The notes under the pieces were generated by a model. That model worked only from the letters and a program-made list of their open reading frames with translations. It had not been told where the DNA came from and did not search any database. Positions 35,327 to 43,894 of a stretch of 43,894 nt of DNA are shown piece by piece (the stretch's first letter is position 1; each line of letters starts with the position of its first letter). A program made the position numbers and the translations under genes. The stretch is from an uncultured Porphyromonadaceae bacterium (GTDB taxonomy: Bacteria > Bacteroidota > Bacteroidia > Bacteroidales > Muribaculaceae): contig CAMWLR010000014.1 in the NCBI GenBank assembly GCA_947175215.1, forward strand, positions 1-43,894, given 5' to 3'.

Positions 35327-35908
35327 ATGGACGTCATTACCGAAGTCATAGGGAATATTCATCAGCCCCAATGGAGCGAACGTATAGATAATTGTCATGT
35401 CGAGACCGTCTTTCTCGACCAGTGGACAGCTCAGAAGAGCCGTTTTCTCGCCAAAGGTGACCATGGCACGGAGTATCCCGTAGCCTTGCGTCGCGGCACC
35501 CGCATCATGGACGGCGATATAATCTCATTTGACCCCGACAAAGGTGAGGCAGCCGTGCTGCGCCTCGACCTCAATAATGTGCTTGTCATCGATCTGTCTA
35601 AACTCTCGTCACTCTCTGCCGAGGAGATCATCCGCATCAGTGTCGAGTTAGGCCATGCCATCGGCAATCAGCACTGGCCCGCAGTCGTCAAGGGTACTAA
35701 AGTATTTGTTCCTCTCACTGTCGACAAGAAAGTTATGTTAGCCGTCCTGGAGACCCATAATATCGATGATATTACGTTTGATTTCCAGGAGGGTAAGGAT
35801 ATTATACCTTTCCTTGCCCCGAGCGAGCTGCGCCGTCTCTTTGGTGGTGCGGGTCATGACAACACAGATCTCGAACACGAGCACCATCACCATCATCACC
35901 ACCACTGA
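35327..35908 (+). CDS. ureE: Urease accessory protein UreE (His-rich tail)
   Basis: Nickel metallochaperone that delivers nickel to the UreDFG complex. The 193-residue protein has the UreE N-terminal beta-domain and the C-terminal ferredoxin-like domain with the conserved G-x-x-I-G-N-Q-H-W segment (GHAIGNQHWPA, about 106-116) containing the interface His. The end of the protein (LEHEHHHHHHHH) is a natural His-rich nickel-binding tail, as in several UreE proteins. It starts 153 nt after ureC, beyond the internal terminator. Confidence 0.96.
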   Translation: MDVITEVIGNIHQPQWSERIDNCHVETVFLDQWTAQKSRFLAKGDHGTEYPVALRRGTRIMDGDIISFDPDKGEAAVLRLDLNNVLVIDLSKLSSLSAEEIIRISVELGHAIGNQHWPAVVKGTKVFVPLTVDKKVMLAVLETHNIDDITFDFQEGKDIIPFLAPSELRRLFGGAGHDNTDLEHEHHHHHHHH

Positions 35909-35941
35909 TACCGCCGGATTTATCACAATAACTGACAGGGT

Positions 35942-36622
35942 ATGAAAGTAATGCGATTGTTGCAGATGACCGACTCGACGTTTCCGGTCGGTACATTCTC
36001 ATTTTCAAACGGTCTTGAGACCGCCACATACGAGGGTATCGTCAACGATGCCGATACTCTGATGCAATACACGCGGTCGATAGCGTTGCAGGGCGCTTAC
36101 TCTGACGGTGTGGCGGCATTGCTGGCTTATCGCGCATCCAAGGCAGGCGATCTCGCTGCCGTCGAGGAGATTGACCGTCAGCTGATGCTCTTCAAGATGA
36201 ATGACGAGGCACGCACCATGTTGCAGCGTATGGGCCGCAAGATGGCCGAGTTGGCCGAGCGGTTTTATCCTGACGACAAGGTTATTGCGGGTTGGCATGC
36301 TGACATCAAGGATGAGAAGACCCCCGGTTGTTTCCCCGTCGCTCAAGGGCTGACATTTGCTGCTGAGGGGTTGACCGAGGAGGAACTTTTTGCATCCCAT
36401 CAGTATGGTGTGATAAATATGGTACTCGGTGCAGCCCTGCGCTGCGTCAGGGTATCGCACTTTGATACTCAGGAGATTCTCTTTAAGCTCTCAGAGGATG
36501 TCCCCCGCCTTTATGAGAAGGCGCGCACAATGAGGGTCGAGGATATGAATGCCTTTGTACCGGAGGCAGATATATTCGCCTCGCTTCACGAAAAGGGTAA
36601 CATGAGAATGTTTATGAGTTGA
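35942..36622 (+). CDS. ureF: Urease accessory protein UreF
   Basis: All-helical 226-residue UreF, beginning MKVMRLLQMTDSTFPVGTFSFSNGLETA with the conserved DSxFPxGxFSxSxGLE pattern (about 11-26). It bridges UreD and UreG in the urease activation complex and gates GTP hydrolysis by UreG. It follows ureE after 33 nt and precedes ureG by 56 nt. Confidence 0.95.
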   Translation: MKVMRLLQMTDSTFPVGTFSFSNGLETATYEGIVNDADTLMQYTRSIALQGAYSDGVAALLAYRASKAGDLAAVEEIDRQLMLFKMNDEARTMLQRMGRKMAELAERFYPDDKVIAGWHADIKDEKTPGCFPVAQGLTFAAEGLTEEELFASHQYGVINMVLGAALRCVRVSHFDTQEILFKLSEDVPRLYEKARTMRVEDMNAFVPEADIFASLHEKGNMRMFMS

Positions 36623-36678
36623 TTTTTATTAAGACAAGACTAAATTCCCACAACTGATTATTTATAAGAACAAATTAT

Positions 36679-37299
36679 ATGAGCACTTGCAGAATCGGTA
36701 TCGGAGGCCCTGTCGGATCGGGCAAAACCTCTCTGATCGAAGCCATAACCCCCCGTCTCCTCGAAAAAGGTTACAAAGTACTGATCATCACCAATGACAT
36801 CGTGACCACTGAGGACGCCAAGCATGTACGTAAGATCCTCAAGGGTGTGTTAGCCGAGGAGCGTATCATCGGTGTGGAGACCGGTGCATGCCCTCACACT
36901 GCTGTCCGCGAAGACCCCTCGATGAATATCGCCGCTGTCGAGGAGATGGAGGCCAAGTTCCCCGATGCCGACATCGTATTTATCGAGTCGGGTGGTGATA
37001 ATCTGACCTTGACATTCTCTCCCGCGCTCGTCGATTTCTTTATATACGTGATCGATGTTGCTGCCGGTGACAAGATTCCCCGCAAGGATGGACCGGGCAT
37101 CTCTCAGAGCGATATTCTGGTCATCAACAAGACTGATCTTGCCCCTTACGTCGGTGCCTCTCTCGAGGTTATGGATCATGACTCAAAACTGATGCGTCCC
37201 GGCAAACCGTTTGTATTCACAAACTCGATGACCGGCGAGGGACTCGATGAACTGATCGAGCTTATCAGCAAGATGGCTCTTTTTGACAACAAGAAATAA
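36679..37299 (+). CDS. ureG: Urease accessory GTPase UreG
   Basis: SIMIBI-class GTPase, 206 residues. P-loop GPVGSGKT (10-17), the Cys-Pro-His nickel motif (CPHT, about 73-76 in [15 protein letters not shown]), and the guanine-specificity motif NKTD (about 150-153). It couples GTP hydrolysis to nickel insertion into UreC. ureD follows after 8 nt. Confidence 0.98.
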   Translation: MSTCRIGIGGPVGSGKTSLIEAITPRLLEKGYKVLIITNDIVTTEDAKHVRKILKGVLAEERIIGVETGACPHTAVREDPSMNIAAVEEMEAKFPDADIVFIESGGDNLTLTFSPALVDFFIYVIDVAAGDKIPRKDGPGISQSDILVINKTDLAPYVGASLEVMDHDSKLMRPGKPFVFTNSMTGEGLDELIELISKMALFDNKK

Positions 37300-37307
37300 C
37301 AGGGAAC

Positions 37308-38261
37308 ATGAAAGAGATCAAGCGCGAATATTCAGATATACCCGTCATCAGTTTTGATGACGCCCCTGAGATGGCTCCATATCTTCAACCGGTCAAGGCC
37401 AGTTATGTCGGCGCGCCCGGCAAGCATGGTTATCTCAATCTCGGATTCGAGCTTGATTCGTCGGGCAAGTCGATATTGAGAGAACTCGACCGACGTACAC
37501 CCCTGATCGTGCAGCAAGAGCTGTATTTCGATCAGGAATTGCCCGGCATCCCCTGCGTGTACATCCTCTCGTCAGGTGGCCCCAATGTCGATGGTGACCG
37601 TTACCGCCAGAATATTTCGGTTGGTAAAGACGCTATGGCGTTTGTCTCGACCGGCGCAGCCACCAAACTTGCCGAGATGAAGTATAATTACTCAAGCATG
37701 GCTCAGGTGATAACTCTTGATGAGGGTGCTTACCTCGAGTATCTGCCCGAGCCGATTATCCCTTGCCGGCATACCCGTTTCATCTCAGATACCCGTATGG
37801 TAGTGCATCCCACGGCCACGGTGTTTTACTCTGAGGTATATATGGGTGGACGCAAATATTATGGTGACGGTGAGATGTTTGAGTATGATATACTCTCGGT
37901 ATGTACTCACGGCGAGCGTCCTGACGGGCAGCAACTGTTCCGCGAGAAATTTATCATTGACCCCGCGAACTCAGATCTCAGGGATGTCGGCATCATGCAT
38001 GGCTATGACATTTTTGCCAATGTGGTGGTGCTTACCCCCGTGGATAAGGCGCGTGAGATCTATGAGAAGACCGAGGCCTTTATTGACCGCAAGCGTAAGT
38101 TGGCGGCGGGTATCACTCACCTGCCTAACGGTGCCGGTCTGCTCTATAAAGTCCTTGGTATGGAGACCGGGCCGGTCAAGGAGACCGTGCGCAAATTCTG
38201 CTCGCAGGTAAGACAGGCGGTCAAAGGTGTTCCCCTCCCTAAAGAATTCCCTTGGCGTTGA
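37308..38261 (+). CDS. ureD: Urease accessory protein UreD (UreH)
   Basis: A 317-residue beta-rich scaffold that binds the urease apoprotein and channels nickel. Recognisable parts are the central SSGGPNVDGDRYRQNISVG (about 84-102), TGAATKLAEM and YLEYLPEPIIPCRHTRF (about 144-160). The family is poorly conserved but the position after ureG and the segments above make the call firm. The urea channel gene follows after 47 nt. Confidence 0.94.
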   Translation: MKEIKREYSDIPVISFDDAPEMAPYLQPVKASYVGAPGKHGYLNLGFELDSSGKSILRELDRRTPLIVQQELYFDQELPGIPCVYILSSGGPNVDGDRYRQNISVGKDAMAFVSTGAATKLAEMKYNYSSMAQVITLDEGAYLEYLPEPIIPCRHTRFISDTRMVVHPTATVFYSEVYMGGRKYYGDGEMFEYDILSVCTHGERPDGQQLFREKFIIDPANSDLRDVGIMHGYDIFANVVVLTPVDKAREIYEKTEAFIDRKRKLAAGITHLPNGAGLLYKVLGMETGPVKETVRKFCSQVRQAVKGVPLPKEFPWR

Positions 38262-38308
38262 TACGCCCCCGATGATATAACCTTTCATAAACGTAACGCT
38301 GAATAATT

Positions 38309-39310
38309 ATGGCAACGACATTGATAAAGGATACCGTGAGGACATATTTCAGAGGTATCGGTCAGGTAATGTTCCAGCAATCTGCCTGGACAGGTTTACT
38401 TTTTCTCGCCGGAATATTCTGGGGAGCGTATGAGGCCGATATGCCTCAGGTCGCATGGGGAGCCGTGGTCGGAGCATTTTTAGGTGTTGTCGGCGGCTAT
38501 ATCCTCGATGAAGACCCGTCAGACGGCGCTGCCGGTCTATGGGGATTCAACGGCGTATTGGTTGGATGCGCCCTCCCCACCTTTTTAGGTAATACATGGC
38601 TGATGTGGGTTTGCCTGATTTTCGGATCGCTGCTGTCGACATGGTTCAGACAGGCGTTTAACAACCTGATCGCTCCGGCCAAGGTCAGCTCATTCACCTT
38701 CCCGTTTGTGTTCACCACCTGGGTGTTCCTCTTATGCGCAGGTATACTGCATGGTCTTGACGGCTCGGGTCTCTCAAAACCCGAGATGGCCGAGACATTC
38801 ACTTATACACTTGATACAGATTTCGGTCACCTCGTTGTGTACTGGCTCAAGGGTATCGCTCAGGTATTCCTTATCGATTCATGGATAACAGGTATCTTCT
38901 TTATCGCGGCCCTTGCCGTTTGCAGTCGTTGGGCGGCATTCTGGGCAATGGCGGCATCGGCAATTTCACTTGCGCTGGCCATCCTCTTCAAGGCTGATCC
39001 GGCTGACATAGCTTCAGGTCTGTTTGGTTTCTCTCCCGTCCTGACCGGTATAGCGTTGGGTTGTACATTCTACAAACCTAACTGGAAGTCGGCGTTGTGG
39101 ACCGTTGCCGGCGTTGCCGCCACTTTCTTTATCCAGGCAGCTATGGATGTGCTGATGAAGAACTGGGGCGTGCCGACACTGACAGCACCGTTCTGTATTG
39201 CCACCTGGCTTTTCCTCTGGCCCCAATATAAGCTCGGCAACTCAAAAGTCACCGAGAAAACCGCGTGGACAGAGTTTACGGCCTCGGTAGGCGATGACCC
39301 TAAGAAATAA
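38309..39310 (+). CDS. Urea transporter (UT family)
   Basis: A 333-residue channel-like membrane protein. Two homologous halves carry the UT signature: DEDPSDGAAGLWGFNGVLVGCAL (about 71-93) and DPADIASGLFGFSPVLTGIALG (about 230-251), with the Phe/Gly pattern of the urea selectivity filter. About ten membrane spans. It brings urea in for the urease encoded upstream, so it belongs to the same functional unit. Some UT proteins also pass ammonia. Confidence 0.93.
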   Translation: MATTLIKDTVRTYFRGIGQVMFQQSAWTGLLFLAGIFWGAYEADMPQVAWGAVVGAFLGVVGGYILDEDPSDGAAGLWGFNGVLVGCALPTFLGNTWLMWVCLIFGSLLSTWFRQAFNNLIAPAKVSSFTFPFVFTTWVFLLCAGILHGLDGSGLSKPEMAETFTYTLDTDFGHLVVYWLKGIAQVFLIDSWITGIFFIAALAVCSRWAAFWAMAASAISLALAILFKADPADIASGLFGFSPVLTGIALGCTFYKPNWKSALWTVAGVAATFFIQAAMDVLMKNWGVPTLTAPFCIATWLFLWPQYKLGNSKVTEKTAWTEFTASVGDDPKK

Positions 39311-39372
39311 GAGGCCAAAACTAAGCACCCTCCTAAACAATCTTTTAACACTCTACGTCATACATCATCTCA

Positions 39373-40770
39373 ATGAGTAAGATACAGCAGACATCCAAAT
39401 CTCCCTCTTACAATCTTGCGACCATGCCGCTGATGCGTGGTCATTACAAGGTACTGATAGCCGGCTCTATGGAGCAGATTATCGGGGCAGCGCTCTCGAC
39501 GGTGGTCGGGGTCATGATACCTATGATACAGCTTGCATCGGCTACCGGTTTCTCCTCGTTTATGCAGGGTATAATGGGGGCGATGGCCCTTATCGGTATC
39601 GCCATAGGCTCGACTGTGATAGGTTACTTTGCCGACAGAGATGGATACCTGGGATGGTTCAGGGCGTGTCCGCTGCTTATTATCGCCGGCAGCCTCTTGG
39701 TGTTGCTGTTCCCGACAGAGCCCTGGATTCTGATTGGACTCTTTCTGGCCGGATTTGGAGTAGGTGGGGGGTATAGCCTCGACTCGTCATACATATCAGA
39801 GATAATGCCTGACAAGTGGAAGATATTCATGGTCGGCGTTGCCAAGGGTACGTGTGCCGTCGGGTTCATACTCGCTGCCGTAATCTGCTGGGCGATTCTC
39901 AAAGGTTATCCTCATGCGGCCATCTGGAATCAGATGATGTGGATCATCATAGCCATGGGCGTGGTGGCATTTTTGCTTCGCCTCAACTTCACACAGTCAC
40001 CTGAGTGGCTTATGGAGAAAGGTAAAACGCAGGAGGCTCAGGCTGCCGCCCGCAAACTGCTTGGTGTCAACGTGACCGTGCCTGCTCCGCCTGCTTCGCC
40101 GGTGGCTGCTGCAAAGGTGTCATATCTTGATATGTTCAAAGGCCGCAATCTCAGGCGTGTCATACTGACCGGTATCCCCTGGGCGTGCGAGGGTCTGGGT
40201 GTGTACGGGTTTGGTGTCTTTCTGCCGGTGCTGGTGATGGCTCTCGGTATCGAGCGCGGCACAGAGACCGGCATTGACAAGGTGATGAATTCGGTCGAGA
40301 TGACAGCTGTCATCAACTTCTTTATCCTCCCCGGGTTTGCCTTAGGGCTGTTGTTGATCAAGCGTATTAACCACATAAAGATGTTGGCCTGGGGATTTAT
40401 AATCTGCGCCCTCGGGTTAGGAATGTTGCTGGCTGCGTATTGTCTCCACCTGCCTCTGTGGGTATCGGTTGCCGGGTTTATAATCTTTGAGATATTCCTT
40501 AACGCCGGCCCTCACCTGATCACCTTTATATTGCCCTCACAGGTGTTCCCGATCGAGGTGCGCGGCACCGGTTCGGGTATCGCCGCCATGCTTGGCAAGG
40601 TCGGTGCGGTGTTGGGTGTTTTCTTCATGCCTATGTTGCTCAAGTGGGGCGGTATAGTGGTACTGCTGTGGGTATCGATAGGTGTGCAGTTGCTCGGCGC
40701 ACTGATTACTATAATCTTCAGACCTAAAAACCAAACGGCGCAGGCTGACGTTAAAACAGAAACGAAATAA
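39373..40770 (+). CDS. MFS transporter within urease-nickel locus
   Basis: A 465-residue major-facilitator protein with about 12 spans. Sugar-porter/SV2-like features: GYFADRDGYLGWFR (loop 2-3, about 85-98), a long central cytoplasmic loop (about 205-250, Ala/Pro-rich), and the PSQVFPIEVRGTGSGIAA motif (about 388-405). Substrate cannot be told. Its position between the urea channel and the nickel transporter on the same strand suggests a role in urea, ammonia or metal balance, but this is context only. Confidence 0.85.
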   Translation: MSKIQQTSKSPSYNLATMPLMRGHYKVLIAGSMEQIIGAALSTVVGVMIPMIQLASATGFSSFMQGIMGAMALIGIAIGSTVIGYFADRDGYLGWFRACPLLIIAGSLLVLLFPTEPWILIGLFLAGFGVGGGYSLDSSYISEIMPDKWKIFMVGVAKGTCAVGFILAAVICWAILKGYPHAAIWNQMMWIIIAMGVVAFLLRLNFTQSPEWLMEKGKTQEAQAAARKLLGVNVTVPAPPASPVAAAKVSYLDMFKGRNLRRVILTGIPWACEGLGVYGFGVFLPVLVMALGIERGTETGIDKVMNSVEMTAVINFFILPGFALGLLLIKRINHIKMLAWGFIICALGLGMLLAAYCLHLPLWVSVAGFIIFEIFLNAGPHLITFILPSQVFPIEVRGTGSGIAAMLGKVGAVLGVFFMPMLLKWGGIVVLLWVSIGVQLLGALITIIFRPKNQTAQADVKTETK

Positions 40771-40782
40771 AATTGCAGAACT

Positions 40783-41778
40783 ATGCACATGGCTGATGCC
40801 CTCGTCTCTCCCCCGGTCGCGATAGCGTCAGGTGTGGTAGCCGCAGCGCTCCTCGCCGTCGCGTCGCGCCAGGTAAGAAAAGATACCCGTCCCTCACTCA
40901 TCCCCTTGATGGGGGTGTTGGGGGCTTTTGTCTTTGCGGCCCAGATGATTAACTTCTCTATTCCCGGCACGGGGTCGAGCGGACATATCATAGGTGGTGT
41001 GCTGGTGGCGGCGCTCGTCGGGCCGTGGGCAGCATTCCTGACGATCTGTTCGGTATTGATAATACAATGTCTGGTCTTTGCTGACGGCGGTATGCTCGCG
41101 TTGGGCTGCAATATGATTAATATGGCAGCTGTCTCAACACTGTTGGCTTATCCGTTTATCTATAAGCCTATCGCCCGGAAGTCGACCAAGCCATGGCGTC
41201 TGATGCTGGCATCGGTAGCCGCTTGCATGGTGGCTCTTGAAGTCGGGGCTTTCTTGGTGACTGTAGAGACAGAGGCATCAGGTATCACGGCTTTACCGAT
41301 GTCGACATTCCTGTTGTTCATGCTCCCGATACACCTTGTCATCGGGCTTGGTGAAGGGTTGGCCACCGGGGCCGTCCTCTCATTTGTGGCCGCGTCACGT
41401 CCTGACCTGCTTATCAGTGATAAAGATTATGTCGGAAACCTCAAGTCAGGCAAGCAGGCGAAGAAACGGCTGTGGCCGGTATTGGCAGCCTTTTGTGTCG
41501 TGGCAATTATTCTCGGCATAAGTTATACCTGGATTGCCAGCGGAGACCCCGATGGTCTCGAGTGGTCGATAGCCCGGGTTGCAGGCGATGCCGAGATGGG
41601 ATCAATCACCCCGCCGACAGCCATAATGCCTGAGTATCAAAACTCATTCTCCGGGATTGTCGGAGCAACGATGGTCATCATCCTGCTGTGGGCATTGACA
41701 TCGCTTATTGTCCGACATAATGACCGGCGGCATCGGCCCGCGACACAAAAGATCGTCGTCAAGAATGATAAACATTAA
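40783..41778 (+). CDS. ECF nickel/cobalt transporter S-component, CbiM-PDGLE fusion
   Basis: A 331-residue CbiM/NikM-type substrate component. The N-terminus MHMADALVSPP carries the Met-His start that is essential for metal binding in NikM. The core has GSSGHIIGGVLVAALVGPWAAFLTICSVLIIQCLVFADGG (roughly 67-107) with LGCNMINMA. A second segment from about 225 has one span, the DPDGLEW motif (about 253-259) and a final span, matching the PDGLE domain that replaces CbiN. It follows the MFS gene by 12 nt. Nickel rather than cobalt is inferred from the urease context. Confidence 0.93.
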   Translation: MHMADALVSPPVAIASGVVAAALLAVASRQVRKDTRPSLIPLMGVLGAFVFAAQMINFSIPGTGSSGHIIGGVLVAALVGPWAAFLTICSVLIIQCLVFADGGMLALGCNMINMAAVSTLLAYPFIYKPIARKSTKPWRLMLASVAACMVALEVGAFLVTVETEASGITALPMSTFLLFMLPIHLVIGLGEGLATGAVLSFVAASRPDLLISDKDYVGNLKSGKQAKKRLWPVLAAFCVVAIILGISYTWIASGDPDGLEWSIARVAGDAEMGSITPPTAIMPEYQNSFSGIVGATMVIILLWALTSLIVRHNDRRHRPATQKIVVKNDKH

Positions 41779-41794
41779 CGGTCGTTGACGGTGT

Positions 41795-42595
41795 ATGAGT
41801 ATCCGCTTTGACAGTCCGCTTCTGGGCGACGGCACCACATCGCCCAACCATCTCAGTGACATCGACAGCAGGGCATTGCTATTGGTGACAGTGGGGTATA
41901 TCGTGGTTATGCTGTCAGTGCCGGTACTCAATCTCGGTATGTTGATATGGTTTGCCGCTTATCCGGTGGTAATGGCTCCGTTGAGTCATCTATCATACGG
42001 ACGGATATTCGGCAGGTCTCTGATTACGCTGCCGTTTATATTGCTGATCGGTGCTATGAACCCGCTGTTTGACCAACGGGTGGCGATGAATATAGGCGGT
42101 ATCGAGGTGTCGGCAGGTTGGATCTCATTTATCTCTATTATCGTCAGGGGATTGCTGTCAGTACAGGCGGCCCTTATACTGATAAGTGACCGAGGCTTTA
42201 ACGGTGTCTGTCGCGCTATGGGGCGACTCGGGTTACCCTCTGTACTTGTCACACAATTAATGATGGTCAGCCGATATATGCAGACACTGGGCGAGGAGGC
42301 TCTGACGATGAACCGTGCGCGCCGATCACGAGGTTACGGGCGTCGCAATTACCCCGTCAAGGAGTGGGGACGCTTTATAGGGCAGTTGTTGATACGTAGC
42401 GTCGAACGTGGCGAACGTATAAACCGAGCAATGGTCGCCCGTGGATTTAACGGTACGCTGCCGCGAAACTTCGGCAGAGTGCGTAGTGAGCATAGTTGGG
42501 AGACAAACTCAACAGTGTTTATGTTGATATGGGGTGTCGTACTTTTCTGTATGAGGTATTTTGATGTGTCAGCGATATTCTTCAGTGGGTATTAG
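41795..42595 (+). CDS. ECF transporter T-component (CbiQ/NikQ)
   Basis: A 266-residue membrane protein of the energy-coupling-factor T family. The two Arg-rich coupling motifs near the cytoplasmic helices are visible: MNRARRSRGYG (about 169-179) and INRAMVARGFNG (about 209-220); these bind the ATPase. Five or so spans precede and follow. It couples the CbiM-like S-component upstream (16 nt) to the CbiO-like ATPase downstream. Confidence 0.93.
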   Translation: MSIRFDSPLLGDGTTSPNHLSDIDSRALLLVTVGYIVVMLSVPVLNLGMLIWFAAYPVVMAPLSHLSYGRIFGRSLITLPFILLIGAMNPLFDQRVAMNIGGIEVSAGWISFISIIVRGLLSVQAALILISDRGFNGVCRAMGRLGLPSVLVTQLMMVSRYMQTLGEEALTMNRARRSRGYGRRNYPVKEWGRFIGQLLIRSVERGERINRAMVARGFNGTLPRNFGRVRSEHSWETNSTVFMLIWGVVLFCMRYFDVSAIFFSGY

Positions 42596-42623
42596 TCTGA
42601 TTGGTCTAATAAGTCTAATAGGT

Positions 42624-43322
42624 ATGTCACAAGCACTTAAATTTAACGATATACATTACAGTTATCCCGGCACGGGTGGTAATGAGGTTTTGCGCGGCGT
42701 CTGCTTTACGGTGGGTAATGGCGAGAAGGTTGCGTTGCTTGGTCTCAACGGGGCCGGCAAATCGACGCTGCTGTTGCACACAAACGGGCTGTTGCTCCCC
42801 GACAGCGGCACGGTCGAGATTGACGGATTAACTCTGACAAAAAAGACGGTTGATGAAGCTCGCCGAAAGGTCGGGATGGTGTTTCAGAATGCCGATGACC
42901 AGCTGTTCTCGCCGACAGTCTATGATGATGTAGCGTTTGGCCCCCAGATGATGAATCTCTCTCGTGAGGAGGTTGACAAGCGCGTAAATGAGGCACTTGA
43001 TGCTATCGGTGCGACAAAGTTAATAGACCGACCTACCAACCGATTGTCGGGGGGTGAACGTCGCATGGTGGCAGTGGCCACAGTGTTGTCAATGCGCCCG
43101 TCTATAATGGTGCTTGACGAACCGACCTCTTATCTCGACTTACGGGCCGAGAAAGCTCTGTCTGAAATACTCGCGGGGTTACCCCATGCGATGCTATTGG
43201 CGACACATAATCTCCAACTGGCAAGACAGCTATGTACCCGCGCCATTCTGCTGGCTGACGGCAAGGTCGTCTTTGACGGGCCGACTGATGAGGCGGTTGA
43301 CCGTCTTGAAAAATCAGTCTGA
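42624..43322 (+). CDS. ECF transporter ATPase (CbiO/NikO)
   Basis: A 232-residue ABC ATPase: Walker A GLNGAGKST (40-48), Q-loop VFQNADDQLFSPTVYDDVAFGP (the CbiO-type Q segment), signature LSGGERRMVAVA (141-152), Walker B IMVLDEPTSYLD (161-172). The frame is open from 42561, but that would overlap cbiQ and add an unlikely repetitive start; ATG at 42624 gives the normal CbiO N-terminus. It ends 7 nt from the convergent GNAT gene. Confidence 0.95.
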   Translation: MSQALKFNDIHYSYPGTGGNEVLRGVCFTVGNGEKVALLGLNGAGKSTLLLHTNGLLLPDSGTVEIDGLTLTKKTVDEARRKVGMVFQNADDQLFSPTVYDDVAFGPQMMNLSREEVDKRVNEALDAIGATKLIDRPTNRLSGGERRMVAVATVLSMRPSIMVLDEPTSYLDLRAEKALSEILAGLPHAMLLATHNLQLARQLCTRAILLADGKVVFDGPTDEAVDRLEKSV

Positions 43323-43329
43323 CCGGATA

Positions 43330-43872
43330 TCAGCGAAGGGATTTCTGAAAGAGTGCCGCCTCGACAAATCCGTCGCCACGCCTGAACCATGACGGTCTGC
43401 AGGCTATCAACTCAAAACCCCGTTTCTTACCGAAAAGATTCATCGAGGGGAGATTGTCACAGGCAACCTCGGCAGCAATCACAGAGAGCCCGAGACGGTC
43501 GCGGCAATAATCTTCGGCCAGCCGCAATGCGGTAGCTGCGATACCTCTGCCTCTCCATGCCGGAGCAACCATAATCCCGACCTGAGTGCGCGAGTTTACG
43601 GCATCTATATCATAAAGATCCAACACTCCGCATGCCACACGGCTCTTACTCCCCGGGTCATAAATTTCGATGATCAGTCTAAGCTGCCCCGCCGTAAACG
43701 GGTTGGCATCATAGTTGTTGGCATACTCCCACAACTGATGTCGCGATACGGGCGCATGGATTCCCCCGAAAGGCCATACCTCTGGATCATTCTCCCAGAG
43801 ATACATGCAGTCGACGTCTGACGGTTCGAGAGCGCGCAGAAAAATATTAGGTGCAGGGTTGGATACCGACAT
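43330..43872 (-). CDS. GNAT-family N-acetyltransferase
   Basis: A 180-residue GNAT protein of the RimJ/SpeG-like type: FLRALEPSDVDCMYLWENDPEVWPF (about 11-35), then the acetyl-CoA loop in APAWRGRGIAATAL (103-116, RGRGIA at 107-112), and the C-terminal SMNLFGKKRGFE. It probably acetylates a small amine or polyamine, or an N-terminal amine; substrate unknown. Convergent with the nickel transporter. The ATG is 23 nt from the window's end, so its promoter is not visible. Confidence 0.88.
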   Translation of the reverse strand: MSVSNPAPNIFLRALEPSDVDCMYLWENDPEVWPFGGIHAPVSRHQLWEYANNYDANPFTAGQLRLIIEIYDPGSKSRVACGVLDLYDIDAVNSRTQVGIMVAPAWRGRGIAATALRLAEDYCRDRLGLSVIAAEVACDNLPSMNLFGKKRGFELIACRPSWFRRGDGFVEAALFQKSLR

Positions 43873-43894
43873 GTTCTATATACAGAGAGTTGAT

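Noticed and set aside
35875-35905. His run at the end of ureE as a cloning-tag artefact
   Set aside because: Natural UreE proteins often end in His-rich tails, and the flanking sequence continues normally into ureF.
40512-41111. 199-residue open frame antisense across the MFS/CbiM junction
   Set aside because: It overlaps two well-supported membrane-protein genes and its low-complexity composition reflects antisense codons.
42561-42623. Upstream start for the CbiO-like ATPase
   Set aside because: It would overlap cbiQ and add a repetitive Ile/Ser/Leu segment; ATG at 42624 gives the normal family N-terminus.
1-43894. CRISPR arrays, insertion sequences, phage genes
   Set aside because: No regularly spaced repeats, transposase, integrase or phage structural genes were seen anywhere in the window.

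Overview
The window looks like a chromosomal segment of a gut Bacteroidales, most likely in or near Muribaculaceae. This is inferred from several signs. Promoters are of the Bacteroidetes type (TAnnTTTG with a TTTG/TTG element about 19-20 nt upstream). There is a Porin_10-type outer-membrane protein, a lipoprotein with a Cys-Ser-Asp-Asp-Asp surface-export signal, a purH-mreBCD-PBP2-rodA gene order, and a complete urease/nickel locus. Genes are densely packed: no gap exceeds 300 bp. The largest are 22299-22564, a divergent promoter region, and 25648-25897, which holds a long hairpin and a promoter.

Layout. 79-5710 (minus): porin, PRPP synthetase, a GH13 alpha-amylase-like enzyme and a patatin. 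5835-13226 (minus): a cell-elongation operon rodA, PBP2, mreD, mreC, mreB, headed by purH. 13412-22298 (minus): a compact ten-gene operon that appears to make, modify and export a ribosomally synthesised peptide (RiPP). 22565-30990 (plus): clpB, a lipoprotein, a GntR-controlled ABC transporter, a LysE-type exporter, a CBM9-like protein, a tRNA-Glu and a two-gene chromate-type transporter. 31000-43322 (plus): folC, ureABC, ureEFGD, a urea channel, an MFS transporter and a nickel ECF transporter (cbiM/Q/O type). 43330-43872 (minus): a GNAT acetyltransferase.

The most interesting part is the operon at 13412-22298. In transcription order it encodes a lasso-B2-like transglutaminase-fold protein, two paralogous radical SAM/SPASM enzymes, a PqqD-like recognition protein, a 46-residue Tyr-rich peptide (19527-19667), an HPr-kinase-like protein, two further radical SAM enzymes, an ABC exporter and a nucleotidyltransferase. 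The peptide carries a YxxP leader motif and four Ser-Leu-Tyr repeats. The locus therefore resembles a lasso-peptide system in its recognition, protease, kinase, nucleotidyltransferase and export parts. It lacks an asparagine-synthetase-like lasso cyclase, and the candidate core has no Asp or Glu acceptor. Four radical SAM enzymes take the cyclase's place. I cannot match this combination to a named RiPP class.

The urease half forms a coherent nitrogen module: a urea channel brings urea in, UreABC hydrolyses it, UreEFGD load nickel, and the CbiMQO-type ECF system supplies nickel. A strong intrinsic terminator and a palindrome lie between ureC and ureE, suggesting that structural and accessory genes are expressed at different levels.
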